A stretch of 39,929 bases of DNA. Source: Penium margaritaceum (lineage: Eukaryota > Streptophyta > Zygnematophyceae > Desmidiales > Peniaceae). The stretch is from NCBI GenBank assembly GCA_023375785.1, contig SZWC01000035.1, positions 396,403 to 436,331 of the forward strand, read 5' to 3'. Positions 1 to 10,183 of this stretch are shown here, piece by piece. A program made the position numbers and the translations under genes. A model generated the notes under the pieces. The model was not told where the DNA came from. It was given only the letters and a program-made list of their open reading frames with translations, and did not search any database. Positions within the stretch are counted from its first letter, which is position 1, and every line of letters begins with the position of its first letter.

Positions 1-22
1 GTTCCAATGCATACGCGGTTGC

Positions 23-82
23 TGACGTGGTTGTTGACGTCACAACCGCCACAATCACCCGCGGTGGCGCTTCCGACGTGGC
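23..82. promoter_or_regulatory. Cluster of ACGT-core motifs (bZIP-type sites)
   Basis: TGACGTGG lies at 23-30, the palindrome TGACGTCA at 35-42 and GACGTGGC at 75-82. The middle one is flanked by GGTTGT and ACAACC, giving a larger palindrome. ACGT-core sequences are known binding sites for plant bZIP factors. Three within 60 bases, about 50 bases upstream of an ATG in good context (133), could mark a promoter. No TATA box is evident, so the role is inferred. Confidence 0.3.
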
Positions 83-132
83 GAACGGGGTCTAGACTGG
101 AGGAAGAGATTCGCCGTTCACAGCTGTCCTCC

Positions 133-930
133 ATGGCTGCCTCCCCATTGCTGTCCTCCTCTACTACCCTGCTTCCTCGTCTTCTTCTCCTTCCGGCTGA
201 ATCGTGTCCATTCCGTGGTGCCGCTGCTGCTTCTGCCACTGCCATGATGAAAGAAAGCTGTTGGACCTCCCAGCTGGCAAAAACGAGTGGGAGATCTGGG
301 ATGCCGCTTTAGGTGGGAGATTTGACCTGTCACGAGAAAACCCTAGTCTGGATCGTGCTGCGTCGATGCGGCATGGTGCCGTCTCAAGGGTCTCTTTGCC
401 GTTGGTGCCCACTGCGTTCGGCAGCGAAAGGCGACTTCGCCGCACCTTCCTCTCTCCGCCGGGCGCTGGCGCAAACTTCCTGGAGCGGAGTACGCGGATT
501 CAGCTGTTGCTGCCGCTGCTGCTGCTGCAGCGGTGGCGCTCAGGGGACAGGGGGCGAACGCAGTGGGTCGCGGGTGACGGCAGCCCCCAAGCTCTGGATC
601 GTGGGGCGTGCCCGTACATGGTCGGTGATGACGTGGAGAGTGGCAACGATGAGTCCAGTTCGCACCCTTCGAGAGTTGCTGGAAAGTCATTTTCCTCCCC
701 GAAGCGCTTTAAAGGACCACTGCAAAACAGCGGCTATGCTCCATTCCCACAGCGGACACTTTGCGACAAATGTTTGTGTCAAACCATCCTTGATTCCTCC
801 TCGACACCACCAGATTGATGACGTTGAGAAACAGGTGCGCGGAGGCCTGCTGTGCAACGTCGAGGTCGGGTCTCGCACGTGGAGAGCTCCTTGGGGTCGA
901 CTTGCCAGTCTAGGCTCACTACAGCCGTGA
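133..930 (+). CDS. Candidate first part of a gene, unrecognised, with transit-peptide-like N-terminus
   Basis: One frame stays open from 7 to 930 with a single TAG at 310-312. The ATG at 133 sits in a CCATGG context. It opens a Ser/Leu/Ala-rich stretch (MAASPLLSSSTTLLPRLLLL) that resembles an organelle transit peptide or signal sequence. The bases after the TAG are GTGGGA, so the stop could lie at an exon-intron edge, or the copy could be broken. No domain is recognisable after residue 60, and a Cys-rich run near 505-530 reflects a CTG-type trinucleotide repeat. GC-rich sequence opens long frames by chance, and other frames here (204-818 plus, 343-690 minus) are open too, so this is only a candidate. 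A chance ORF in promoter-like DNA is the main alternative. Confidence 0.2.
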
Positions 931-1397
931 GATTCAAAACATCGATTGCCAAGTGAAAATTTTGTGTACAAATGGGGGCAGCAATGATGCCTACCTTCTG
1001 CAGACCCCTTGGCAGCGGGGGTGGTGCTGGATGCACTCACCCAAGTGGAAAAACTCAACTCCTGTACATTTAATTGAAGCCATTGTATTGATTCGTTCGT
1101 CAAGACGTCTTGCAAAATCCTTGCATGAAGCAAAAATACTCGAGGATAGCGGAGAAGCGCGTTCACGCGGCGCACGACTCTCAGGTTGCCTTGGAAGCCG
1201 GAAAACAACGACTGCTTCTAGTTAGAGAATATGCAAGGCCGACTCATTCGAGCCTGGATGGTCCCTTGAGAAGAGCAACTTTTGTGGCGGGGCGCTTGTC
1301 GGTGCGGTTGACCACAATCGTGTCGGTGATAGATGCGGGGCCTGGTTGACTATTTAAGATGGAATTGTCTGAATCATCTTTCTATCTGTAAAATATC
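931..1397. other. No recognisable gene; short overlapping ORFs only
   Basis: Two overlapping plus-strand frames (953-1225 and 1110-1349) are open, but neither shows a known domain or a convincing start. An ACTATTTAAG sequence near 1349-1358 is TATA-like. I cannot assign a function. Confidence 0.3.
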
Positions 1398-1935
1398 CAC
1401 ATACCCCGCGTTTTGCGACCAACATCGCCAAACTCCCTGTGGACCGAATTTTGGTCACAGATCATCCCGACTTGACTTTTTTTTATACCAGAAGCCCCGA
1501 CTTCGGATATTGTGTCACAATAAGCCCCGTAATCTCCTGCGGGGTATATCGTGTCGGTACGAAATACCCCGCCACCCGGGGTACATTACGCCGACACCAT
1601 ATACCCCGTGTAGCCATGGCCAAAAGCACTTAATGTTCAGGTCGCGTTTAACATCCTTCTTCGAAAAGTGTCGATGGCGAGGAAACAACAGTTTAGCGAC
1701 ATACACCTATACGTTGAGATATTCCACTAAAGTCGAAAGTTGACAGGAAATAGAAATGCCCACGTACCCGACGGGTTATGTTGCGTCGAACGCCTGCAAA
1801 TTGGGGCTTTCTGTGATAAATGTTTTTAAGACGGGGCTCCTCTCGTCCTAAATGTTGAATCCGGGGTGGATGGTATTAAACTTTTATGCCTCGAGGTGGG
1901 TAGCGCTTCATTAGGAAGTCGACGGGGTACCTTGT
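1398..1935. mobile_element. Candidate foldback-type element with inverted arrays of 30-bp repeats
   Basis: On the left, C-rich cores recur on the plus strand at about 1404, 1434, 1465, 1495 and 1525. On the right, the opposite-strand form (GGGG cores) recurs at 1803, 1833, 1863, 1893 and 1924. Both arrays therefore have a period of about 30 bp and face in opposite directions. The reverse complement of the right array aligns with the left one (AGCCCCG, then a TCACA stretch, then AGCCCC 30 bases later). The outer edges both begin with TACCCCG. Long terminal inverted repeats made of short tandem repeats are the hallmark of Foldback-type DNA elements. There is no transposase inside, so this would be non-autonomous. 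No target-site duplication was identified. Confidence 0.45.
1539..1609. repeat. Long imperfect palindrome (hairpin-forming)
   Basis: The arm at 1541-1557 (GGGGTATATCGTGTCGG) pairs with 1591-1607 with one mismatch. The loop carries a second stem, TACCCCG with CGGGGTA, separated by five bases. It lies between the two inverted 30-bp arrays, next to the left one. It may be a fold-back junction or two converging repeat units. Confidence 0.7.
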
Positions 1936-2328
1936 AACTTTGCCGTAACTTTCTATTTCAGGCCCGCCATAACGACGAGAGCTTCAGTGCGCAGACAGTA
2001 CAGATCTGCATGCAGCAGCTGTCTGGGCTCTGAAGCCGTCTTAATGCTCTCTTGCTTCAACGTTTAGGGGGCAATTGGGGAACGTACGTATACAGCAAGA
2101 ATGGTCGAAAATGAAATGGAAAACCATAGAAAATATATCTGAACAGGAGCTTTAAAGTCAGTCGACAGCGACGCTCTAAACTGCAAGGAACCTCTGACGC
2201 ACTGACCGACACATCTGACATGGGCTAACCAAACGACGCCATTCACTCCGAATGAACCTCGTGAACGAGTCCACTCGCAGGTTGTCGGGCGCCGCCCAGG
2301 CCAGCATAGCCGGTGTCACAGCGAACGT
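1936..2328. other. No recognisable feature
   Basis: I see no ORF with a known domain, no RNA gene and no clear repeat here. The only open frame (2064-2246 minus, 60 residues) has no recognisable similarity. Confidence 0.3.
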
Positions 2329-2406
2329 ACTCAACTCACCGCGGGATATCGCGGTGAGTTGAGTTCGTAGAGCCGATCAACTCGTTCGACGCAAGCCGCG
2401 TCGAAC
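2329..2406. repeat. Two adjacent perfect hairpins
   Basis: Hairpin 1: the arm ACTCAACTCACCGCG at 2329-2343 pairs perfectly with 2350-2364 across a 6-base loop. Hairpin 2: GTTCGACGC at 2384-2392 pairs perfectly with 2398-2406 across a 5-base loop. The pair is bracketed by near-identical direct repeats, CGAACGT(A/G)CTCAA. They head the first unit of the tandem duplication that follows. Confidence 0.85.
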
Positions 2407-2995
2407 GTGCTCAAAATCTACTTCTTCACTCGATGGCGCACACTTCGCGTCGTCCAAGTTCATTCAGCAGCAGTGTGACACCAGCCGCTCGCAAGTAGTA
2501 TGCTTGTTTTCCAATTTATTTTTTCCAACTCATCAAAGTGTAGTGACGTCTTGTATGCGATGGCGTGGCCCTGTGGGAGGGATTTTCTGCCTGAACCATC
2601 CTAAAAACCAAAAACAGAAAATATATATATGAAAAATAAAAAAATGGCAAGGCCCGCTTTGACGACGTCACAATTGAAGTAAGGACAAGCATCGTGAGTC
2701 AGCAGTGGTTCAACCGACAGATGTATTTCCCGAAAATCATGTGATCGTGAAGAGTTGCGAGGAGATGCTACACCTCTAGGGGTGTAGCAAACTTCTGGCA
2801 ACTTCTCGACGATGCCCAAAAGTATGCACGTTCATCATGGGGTGCGACTCTATAACATGGGTTAACGCTGACACTCTCACTTCAGAAAATTTCAGAAACT
2901 TACTATCAGTGCCATCCCACCGAGGCAAGTTGCTGCGGGCTCCGGTGTGACTACACATGTCCAAAAATGACCTTCAATTGACATTTTTTTCAAAG
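2329..2995. repeat. Unit 1 of a diverged tandem duplication
   Basis: This unit aligns with 3085-3653 by eye. Both have a hairpin, then CGTAG(A/G)GCCGATCAA, TCGAACGTGCT, TTCATTC(A/G)G, GTGACACCA, and a shared 3' part ending near TGACCT(T/C)CAA. The offset is about 750 bases. Unit 1 has an extra AT-rich insert of roughly 80 bases near 2570-2650 that unit 2 lacks. The minus strand keeps an open frame at 2776-2964. Identity of the repeat is unknown. Confidence 0.65.
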
Positions 2996-3084
2996 AGGGG
3001 AACGCAAAACACGGGAACGATTTGCTACGGATAATGTGACACGAGCCTGAAAATAAAAGTTGGTGTTACATAGAACGAACACAA

Positions 3085-3653
3085 CTGAACATAAGAAGTC
3101 ATGTTCAGCTGAGCTCGTAGGGCCGATCAAAGAGTTCATCGCAACCAGTGTCGAACGTGCTTGATTTACTTGATGGCGCAATCTTTTCCTTGTCCAGGTT
3201 CATTCGGGATAAGAGTGACACCATCTACTCTCAAGTAGCATTCATGTTTTGACATGTGTTTTTTCCATTCTAGTCAAAGTGGAGTGACTTTGTGCATGCA
3301 ATTATGTCGCTTGCTTTGATGAAGTCATTGTCCAAGTAAAGACAAGCAAATTAAGTCACCAACAGTTTGGCAAACAACTTTTTGTCTGAGAATTCCTTGA
3401 CCGTAGAAAGTTACGACGAGTTGATATACCTCGAGGGGTGAGGCAACTTTGTAGCAACTAGTTGACGACGCCCAACAGTTTGCGCATTCATCGAGTGGTG
3501 CATCTTCACAGCATTGGTCAATGTTGATAGTCTCGCGTCACAAAATTTTTTAGACTTTCTGGCAGTGCCTCGCCGCCGAGGGGAGTTGCTACGGGCTCCG
3601 ATGTGACCTTAGATGCCCAACGTTGACCTCCAACTCGACTTTTCTTTAAGAAA
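3085..3653. repeat. Unit 2 of a diverged tandem duplication
   Basis: This is the second copy of the unit above. It is also headed by a hairpin: CTGAACAT at 3085-3092 pairs perfectly with 3101-3108 across an 8-base loop. The arms differ in sequence from unit 1's, yet the hairpin lies in the same place relative to the shared CGTAGGGCCGATCAA. The minus-strand frame equivalent to unit 1's short ORF remains open over about 56 codons. Confidence 0.65.
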
Positions 3654-4915
3654 GTTAACTCTGAACATGGCTCAAAGTTGCTCCAGGGCGGTGTGACAAC
3701 AGCCGTAGTCAAGGAAAAGGACGAGTCTACAAGTCGTGTAAGGTCGTATTTTCGTTAGCAACATTCGAAGGTGCTCCTATAAGCTGTTTGTTTCAGTAAG
3801 TTTCACTAGCGAAGAGAATAAAAATGAAGCATCTAATGTTGTTTTCATGGTTTAGAAAACATAAACATAAATTGCTCTCTCATGATAAAGAATCAACCCA
3901 GTCGAATGCATAAAGTTGATCGTCTCGTTAGTGACGAATTGCGTTCAACATGCTTATTTTTTGGTAGTTTTGAGCAGGGCCATATTCGTCTAAAGAAAAT
4001 AGACAAACATCTAGGTGAAGGGGATTATACATTTGGATATGAGGTTGAGTGAAACCATTTTTGCCGATGAATTTGGTTTTCTTCATGGTCCAAGAACTGT
4101 AAGGCAAACATGTCCGAGGCGATGACCTGACCTGTGCCCACCACATACACTGACGATGTAGACGTCCGGATGTTTTAAGCCATTGCTCCAAAAAGCTATC
4201 TATCAACCATGTAACGGTTTATGGGATTTGGATGGTTTATGATGATCATGGGATTTATCTGCCAACAAAGCGTGTAAGCACTCAGCTCCTCCTTGACGTA
4301 AATGGCCTGAATCCATTACTGCCCGACTCCAGTGCGACAGAATAGGCTCACAGGCGAAGGATTACTTGGTGATCCATTGCAATCGTGTGCAAGCACATTC
4401 GTTCTTTAGCAAGAATTTGCGATGGGCAGCAATAAGATGAGCAATTTGCGAGTAGAGAACGAAATATCCAAAAAGCAGGCAAGTGGTTGTGCACTACCGC
4501 AGGTTGGCTACAATTGGGAGTTATGTTGTTGACATCGCGTGGTGCATTACCATTGGTTACTACATTTTTGTAGCTTCTACTTGGGTTGTTGCAACTGCTG
4601 AATTTGCAATTCTCATTTGCAATCTAGTGAATTTCACGGGTCTATGGCAAGGAGTTTTGATTTTTTTCATGTTGGCCAACCTACAACTAGATGTTTTCCA
4701 TCCGTAGTTAGCTCCTTGTTTAAAGTATCGTTTAAATAAATGTTCGAATCGAGGCTGAAACCCAAAGCGGTTCTATGGCGCCTTGAACCACTTTGAATCA
4801 CTTTGTGTATAGAGTCTGAGCCGCTCTTGTGGTCTCAGCCCTACTTCATGGTGCACCTCAACTCACACTCGCCATTCCTTCGCCATGTACACTAAACAAT
4901 CCACCTCCACCTTAA
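3654..4915. other. No recognisable gene
   Basis: Two short frames (3928-4206 minus, 92 residues; 4483-4707 plus, 74 residues, hydrophobic) are open but resemble nothing I know and lack convincing context. The sequence is mildly AT-rich, with no repeat or RNA gene that I can identify. Confidence 0.3.
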
Positions 4916-5710
4916 TTGTCACAACAATGGGACACCAATCGGCGTACTAGCACTTTGCCTGCTCCCCAACGAGCTTACGACAGAGTCCGCTTCGTCTGGT
5001 GCTTGATAGGCAACCATGGTTATGCAAGTTATCGCATGCCCATGTGCGTAGAGACTGGTGGACACATACGAAACCACGGTGCTCCTTGTGTCAAAGAACT
5101 ACCAATGCTGTCCATTACATCGGACGCGGGCGACAGTCCCTTCAACACTTCTTCATGGTGGGGATCACAGTCCTTCCACCCAGGCAACCATCTACTACCC
5201 ATTCCTCCCCTCGCTGGCAAGCTCTGCCATGCCCTCTTTGACTCGTCATTACCCGAATACATGCCTGTCATGGTAGTCAAACGAGAAGCAAGCATCGAGG
5301 CTCTCACCTTTACAATCGCGATGGAAAAATCCAAGGCTATCGTGACAGGATTCACTCCAAAACAAAGTGCCGCACAAGTTGTAACTGTGACAGTCGCACA
5401 CGCATCCAATTATGCTAGATACTTTTAGAATGCCCCCCCAACAGCCTCTTTCTCCCCTGTACCTGCATCCACTTCCATGCCAGAAGCAGCACCAACTTCA
5501 ACGACAGTTGCGACAATGGATAAGGCGGACGAGGATCCTGGTATTGGGTCGCAGACACCTCAAGCGTCCGTTGCCGATGCGTTAATGCCATCTCCCACCA
5601 AAATTGGTGCCTCGGCGCCACCAAATTTGCCAAGCTGCCGGGGGTATCGTCGAGGCGGCACAACAAGGCTACGACAGACCGCATCACGATGGAAGGAGAC
5701 GTTGAGGTAA
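4916..5710 (+). pseudogene. Unrecognised ORF remnant upstream of the Myb/SANT-like stretch
   Basis: One frame is open over about 265 codons apart from a TAG at 5426-5428. The first 170 residues have no domain that I recognise. After the stop the protein becomes Pro/Ser/Thr/Ala-rich, as in linker regions. Near 5640 coding sense seems to pass to another frame that leads into the Myb/SANT-like stretch, so this may be the N-terminal part of the same broken gene. There is no ATG at the left edge, and the true start is unknown. Confidence 0.3.
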
Positions 5711-6480
5711 TAAGATTAGGTGGTGAAACCATGGCCAAGAAGCTTGGAGGCGACTTCTGTACCCCAAAGCATGACATGTCCCTTTTAGTCTTGGTGGCCA
5801 AGTTCCATGGTAAAAAAGGGTGGATGGCAAAGCTCTAAACCATAATCACTCCGGAGGTTGGCCGTCGGCTTGGTGTTACCGAGGTCATCACCCCAACGAA
5901 GGTCCAACACCACATGGATAACATCATGCACATTTGGAAGATTACGCTCGGTGTCTCTAGTCTAATGGGAAAACTTCTTAACCATTCTACGTGGCGTCTC
6001 GAGTTTGAGCCCGAGAGGTTTCGTCAACTAGGGATCTTTCATCCATGTATCATTCCACAACTTGAGGGGAGGCACATTACGTGGTACGACCTCGCCACGA
6101 AAGCTTTTGCAAAGACAAAGCAATGCACGAGATTGCTTTTCTCATGAGAATGGACTCCAACTCGGACTCTTTGCGTGATAGTGATGTGGATTGCAAGGCA
6201 ATAGCAATGGCCAACCACCACACAAACATAAAGAGGCAATTGGAGAAGCTTTGAAATTTTTCACAAACCGCATCAAAACATGCATTATGTGGCACAAACG
6301 GGCAGACCTAGGTCATTCCTTGATCAAGCGATGAACATCATGCAAGATGATGCTTGCATCCACAAGTCATACAAGTGTGACTTTCTCCTTGCATTAACCG
6401 AGATCACTGTCAGTTGTTCCATGCACTTGTTCATCAAGGAGTTCCGTGAGGAGGCCTTACTTCGGGACCAAGGCCAATAC
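5640..6480 (+). pseudogene. Myb/SANT-like protein remnant of a PIF/Harbinger-type element
   Basis: The frame is open from about 5640 to 6147 except for a TAA at 5836-5838. It shows a Trp-containing three-helix-like pattern (VLVAKFHGKKGWMAKL, then a VQHHMDNIMHIWK stretch around 5899-5937). This is followed by the Trp- and Asp-containing segment usual downstream of Myb/SANT-like domains in plant Harbinger companions (PQLEGRHITWYDLATKAF). The family is a DNA-binding partner that helps bring the transposase to the element ends. Beyond 6147 the reading breaks into other frames with many stops up to about 6480. The assignment rests on pattern and on the neighbouring transposase; another trihelix-type protein is possible. 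Confidence 0.4.
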
Positions 6481-6751
6481 TAAGCAGTGACAACGGGAGC
6501 TATGGCTCCAATGCAAGAGACAATGACCCGGATGTGGTCATTATGAGTGGACCACAAGCAAAGAGAGCACGCGAGGGTGAACAAGGGGTTGAGGGTTGCG
6601 AAGGGGTCACTTCGGTCGAGAACCCAACATTGCGTCTGTTTTGTCATAAGCCTCTTGAGTAGTAAAATGTACCTTTGCTTTCAACTAAAACATCAATTGT
6701 TCATCCATCAGCCTCCACATCCACGTTCACATCCTCCATTGCATCCTCCGC
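6481..6751. other. Spacer between the convergent Harbinger remnants
   Basis: No conserved domain is visible. A short His/Pro-rich plus-strand frame ends at 6789 and overlaps the transposase C-terminus on the other strand. It probably holds the convergent 3' ends of both genes. Confidence 0.35.
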
Positions 6752-7831
6752 TCATGATTGATTATCTGTCCATATTGCATTTGCAATGACAACTTTGGTT
6801 GCACGCACTCGGGAGTCACCATTGCGGGCACGTACGAGTACAAACCCTCTATTGGGATCCATCGTGTCGGTTGTATCTGACCTCACTTGTGCAATGGACA
6901 TCAATGGTTGCATTGTGTAGACATAGTTGTGCATCACGAAACAACTCATGATGAGCTTGGATTGAAACCAAACATGCTACATCGGCATAGCGACTAGGTT
7001 GTGGAAACGACCCTTGAGAAGTCCAAACACAGGCTCAATCATGCTTCTTACAAATGCGTGCTGGCGGTTAAAGGGTTGTTCTACATCTTGTGGACGTTTT
7101 TATGTGGCCCTGACTTGGTGGGATGGTCATGTGACCCTAAGTAAGGAGTCATGAGGTCTGTGCCTTTCGTGAATCATGAATCTGGAAGGAGGTACTTGTC
7201 ATCATGAATGTGTAAACCACGTAGGAGTGCATCACTCAACATCCGGAATCATGAGCTGATCCCTCCCATCCCACAGCTACAAATGTAAAAGCCAATTGGA
7301 TGTTAAATGTTGCCAAAACACTTTAGGATGTTTCACAGTATCTATCAAAGTATGCAAGTCAACGTTGATTTCTTATTGTGGTCGGTTCATGCGTTCCATC
7401 TCTTGCTCTGTGCCAATGTTCAAACCATGGCATGTAGACACAACAACCTTGTCAAAACAACCTTGGAGGTGGAGGGTTGTCACTAATAGGCATGCAGATG
7501 AGTGACGATGCTTTCCGACAAAACGCCCTCACAGCTTCATATGGAACATGCAAACAATGGCATGACCTCTTTCAAAATGTTCCATCTACTCATGGATGGA
7601 CGAACCAAAAATGACACGTTGAATCCAAATCAACAACTTCTCTTCGACAATGACACGGGTGTCTCGGACGCCACCCAAGGCATGAAAGTCATCAACTATT
7701 GCTCTCCAAGTTGTCATGTTGATCTTGGTCATGATGTACATCCGTTGAGGGTGGCCTTGCTCAAACTCCATCAACCGCGCCATGCCACCAAGCAACCCGG
7801 TAAGCATTCAGCAACGACAAAGATGTTGTAA
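6752..7831 (-). pseudogene. PIF/Harbinger transposase (DDE_Tnp_4-like), frameshifted
   Basis: Reading leftward, the N-terminal part (7807-7586) has HPQRMYIMTKINMTTWRAIV followed by GGVRDTRVIVEEKLLIW, the usual helical region. Next comes DGTH with the GAT codon at 7400-7398, the first catalytic Asp. Then GWEGSAHDS near 7275-7245 supplies the second Asp. Finally NRQHAFVRSMIEPVFGLLKG around 7075-7015 supplies the Glu, and the C-terminus runs to 6752. All three catalytic residues survive, but the reading frame changes between 7586 and 7400 and again between 7238 and 7039. There are also internal stops, for example a TGA at 7238-7236 and a TAG just after VAMPM. The family cuts and pastes DNA in the nucleus. 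This copy cannot encode a working enzyme as it stands. Confidence 0.8.
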
Positions 7832-9064
7832 GATGCGAGGGGAAAATTGTGAGAGGGGAGCTAGGAGAATTGAATGTCGTAGCACTTGTACACATACCAC
7901 ATGTTCAACAATGCTCATCTTCGTCCATGCCACATGGCAAGTAGTGGAGAAATAGCCATTTTCAGAAGAAAACCATTCAAAGAAACCCTTGAGTCACAGA
8001 AGCCATGTGATATTTTGAGTAGGAGATGGAGACAAGGCGTCGAGGTCCTTGGGTCGCCAAAATGATGTGGTGCGGACCATGTGCAATGGCTAGTAGTCGA
8101 CGACATTTTTTAGGCGACGCGGCCGGGCTCAAACCCGGGTAGTGCAATCATTGCTTCCGTAAGGGCTGTCAGAGGCTGGCATAGAATTATTGGCGCGAGT
8201 AGCACTCTTGCCGGACAAAAGCTGCACCTAAATGAATGTGGCAATGTCCTCAGCAACCTCTATGGCAGCCCAAATGAACACACTCTCGGTCTACTGCACA
8301 GGAGCCCGGCAGCGATGGATCGTGCACAATGTCCCACCTCATCCACCGCCCAAACAATGAGCTTTTGAATGGCGCTATTCTTCTACAACTACAAATGTAT
8401 TAATCATCTTCAAATCATGTTAAACTTGGTAAAAAACCGTGAAAGATGCAGAATGAAACAGAAAGTTTACGATCAAAGTCTCAGTTCCAGCACCGCAAAG
8501 AAATGACAACAAAACATTTACGATTTTTTGAAAAAATGAATGGCAAGAAAGGCCTGTGAGTCATTCAGATTATTTTATAAAATCAAGGAACTTACTCAAG
8601 TTTGAGATTCCAATGGATCAGGAAGCAGACATGCTGAGAATCTAGCCGAATTCCAGAGACCAATCACCTCGCATAAGTACGAAGCCAACAGCATGATTTT
8701 CTAGCCAATTTTTCTAGAAATGTAGCCTACCGTGGGGCCTGGGAGGTGACGAAACTTTGCTAAAAACCCTCAACCCGTATTGTTACGAGGGGGTCATCAA
8801 AGAAACAACTCTACGTCAGTATTTTTTTCACTAGTTACTCCCAAAAATCCCAAGTGGTCTATGGTAGCTGAAATACTTTTTTCAAATTCTCCGATACATG
8901 GATGACCATTATGCAAAATCATTGGTATCTCAACATACATGTTTGTTAATTATTTTCCTGGCTTTAACAGAGCCCGCATTTTGTGTCCCAGTGTATTAAG
9001 AATACTCTCATAACCTAGCAATTATGGTATACTGCCAAGAACTTAGGGACAACACCACCATACA
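7832..9064. other. No recognisable gene
   Basis: Only short frames occur. A run at 8128-8145 (GGGCTCAAACCCGGGTAG) superficially recalls a tRNA T-arm, but no cloverleaf fits around it. The stretch from about 8400 to 9000 is AT-rich and unremarkable. Confidence 0.3.
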
Positions 9065-9103
9065 CCCCTCGTTTCGGAGAATAAGCTTGATTCCCATTAC
9101 CTC
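9065..9103 (-). repeat. Isolated unit of the 30-bp repeat family
   Basis: GAGAATAAGCTTGATTCCC (about 9077-9095) matches the units at 10790-10911 closely, and another CCCC core lies about 28 bases to the left (9065-9068). A truncated Gypsy fragment lies between this unit and the rest of the array, which suggests an insertion into the array. Confidence 0.6.
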
Positions 9104-10183
9104 AGTTGTCGGGTGGTGTCAGTATGTCTTGCCAGTTAAGGTTGATCTACTCAAGGGTACAACGCCGGCAGTAGGTGCTGTGAGATGGGTGTGATGGACC
9201 GTTGAGGAGGCCCCACCGGTCTCCTATTGTCGGTGGATGGTGCGAAGATCGGACCACCAGCTCAAGGCCGTGCCACGCAAGAGCGAGGCCATGATGTAAA
9301 ATATTTCATTGTTGTTGTTCAACCCAATAGTAATAAGAACACCTCCAAACTTGTCAGTCACATCCTCGCCGCTGGTTCTTTTGAATATGTATGATCGAAC
9401 AGTTCAGGGAGAGGCGTTCAAATTCAAGTTTTGCTAAGTAGTTGATGATTCCTCTCAAAGAGCCTCGCCTCTCACGTGCTCGTTATACAGGGAGCCTCCA
9501 TTATGACAATTAGCTACTCCATGAGTTGTTGGTTAATACCTTTGATTGTTAACAGTTGCTGAGTTAGCTTCTTGTTGATGGGAGCTTGTCAGCTGCCACT
9601 TGTCGTTGAAGTAGCTCTTGTCGTGGTGTTCGGATATGGCGGCTATCCCATATTTGCAGAGCTCGAGGCGGAGTTGGCTGTTGGTGTCATCACACCCGCG
9701 GTCGCATAGCCGGCAACGCTGGTGTTCGTAGTTTTTTTTAGGATTTGCTTGCATCACAAATTGCACCTATTGTTTGTCCATTGCCGGATTCGTCGCCATC
9801 GACCCGCTGCTGGTCGTCGGACGTGCTTACTCCCATCGCGAAATAGTTGTAAAGTGTGCAAAGTCTTGAAGTGCAAGATGCGGTGTCGACTCATGCGAGG
9901 TAGTCCTCCCAATTGGTGAAGTCAATGGTTGCCCCACCAACGCCACTGTGCTCTCATATCAAGTGTTATGACAAACCAAAGCGTAGATGGTGAACAAGGA
10001 CAACTATGAGACTCAACACGATTAGGGAATTCGGGACACTTGATAAATTGATTATTTGCATGATGTGTCCTTCGGTGACAAGACTTCAGTTCATCAAGTA
10101 TTTTTTCAGTTTCCAAGATTGTGTACGAGGCATGTTTTGGGTCATCGGCGCTCGAGCTAAGCGATGTGTGTGAGGCCAAGCCG
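9104..10183 (-). pseudogene. Gypsy 5' leader and gag remnant (same family as Gypsy B)
   Basis: The reverse complement aligns along its length with 37134-38230. The leader shows GATGACCCAAAA and AAGTGTCCC(G/A)AA. Shared gag protein segments include TSRLC, GVS(T/A)SDD(Q/H)QRV and NDKWQ(L/P)TSSH. At the left end WHGLELVVRSS-type sequence (near 9275-9240) matches the strand around 38050-38080. The frame is broken by stops and the homology stops at about 9104, so the protease and everything downstream are missing. Gag of this type forms the virus-like particle of a Gypsy retrotransposon. No zinc knuckle remains. Confidence 0.65.

Larger units (their letters stand above)
4916..7831. mobile_element. 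Decayed PIF/Harbinger-like DNA transposon (two convergent gene remnants)
   Basis: A plus-strand remnant with a Myb/SANT-like stretch faces a minus-strand remnant of a DDE_Tnp_4-type transposase. PIF/Harbinger elements typically carry exactly these two genes, a transposase and a Myb/SANT-like protein needed for mobility. Terminal inverted repeats and the expected three-base target duplication were not found, so the limits given are those of the coding remnants only. Confidence 0.6.

Noticed and set aside
8120-8150. tRNA-like T-arm (GGGCTCAAACCCGGG)
   Set aside because: No acceptor, D or anticodon arms can be drawn around it, and the B-box consensus is not met.
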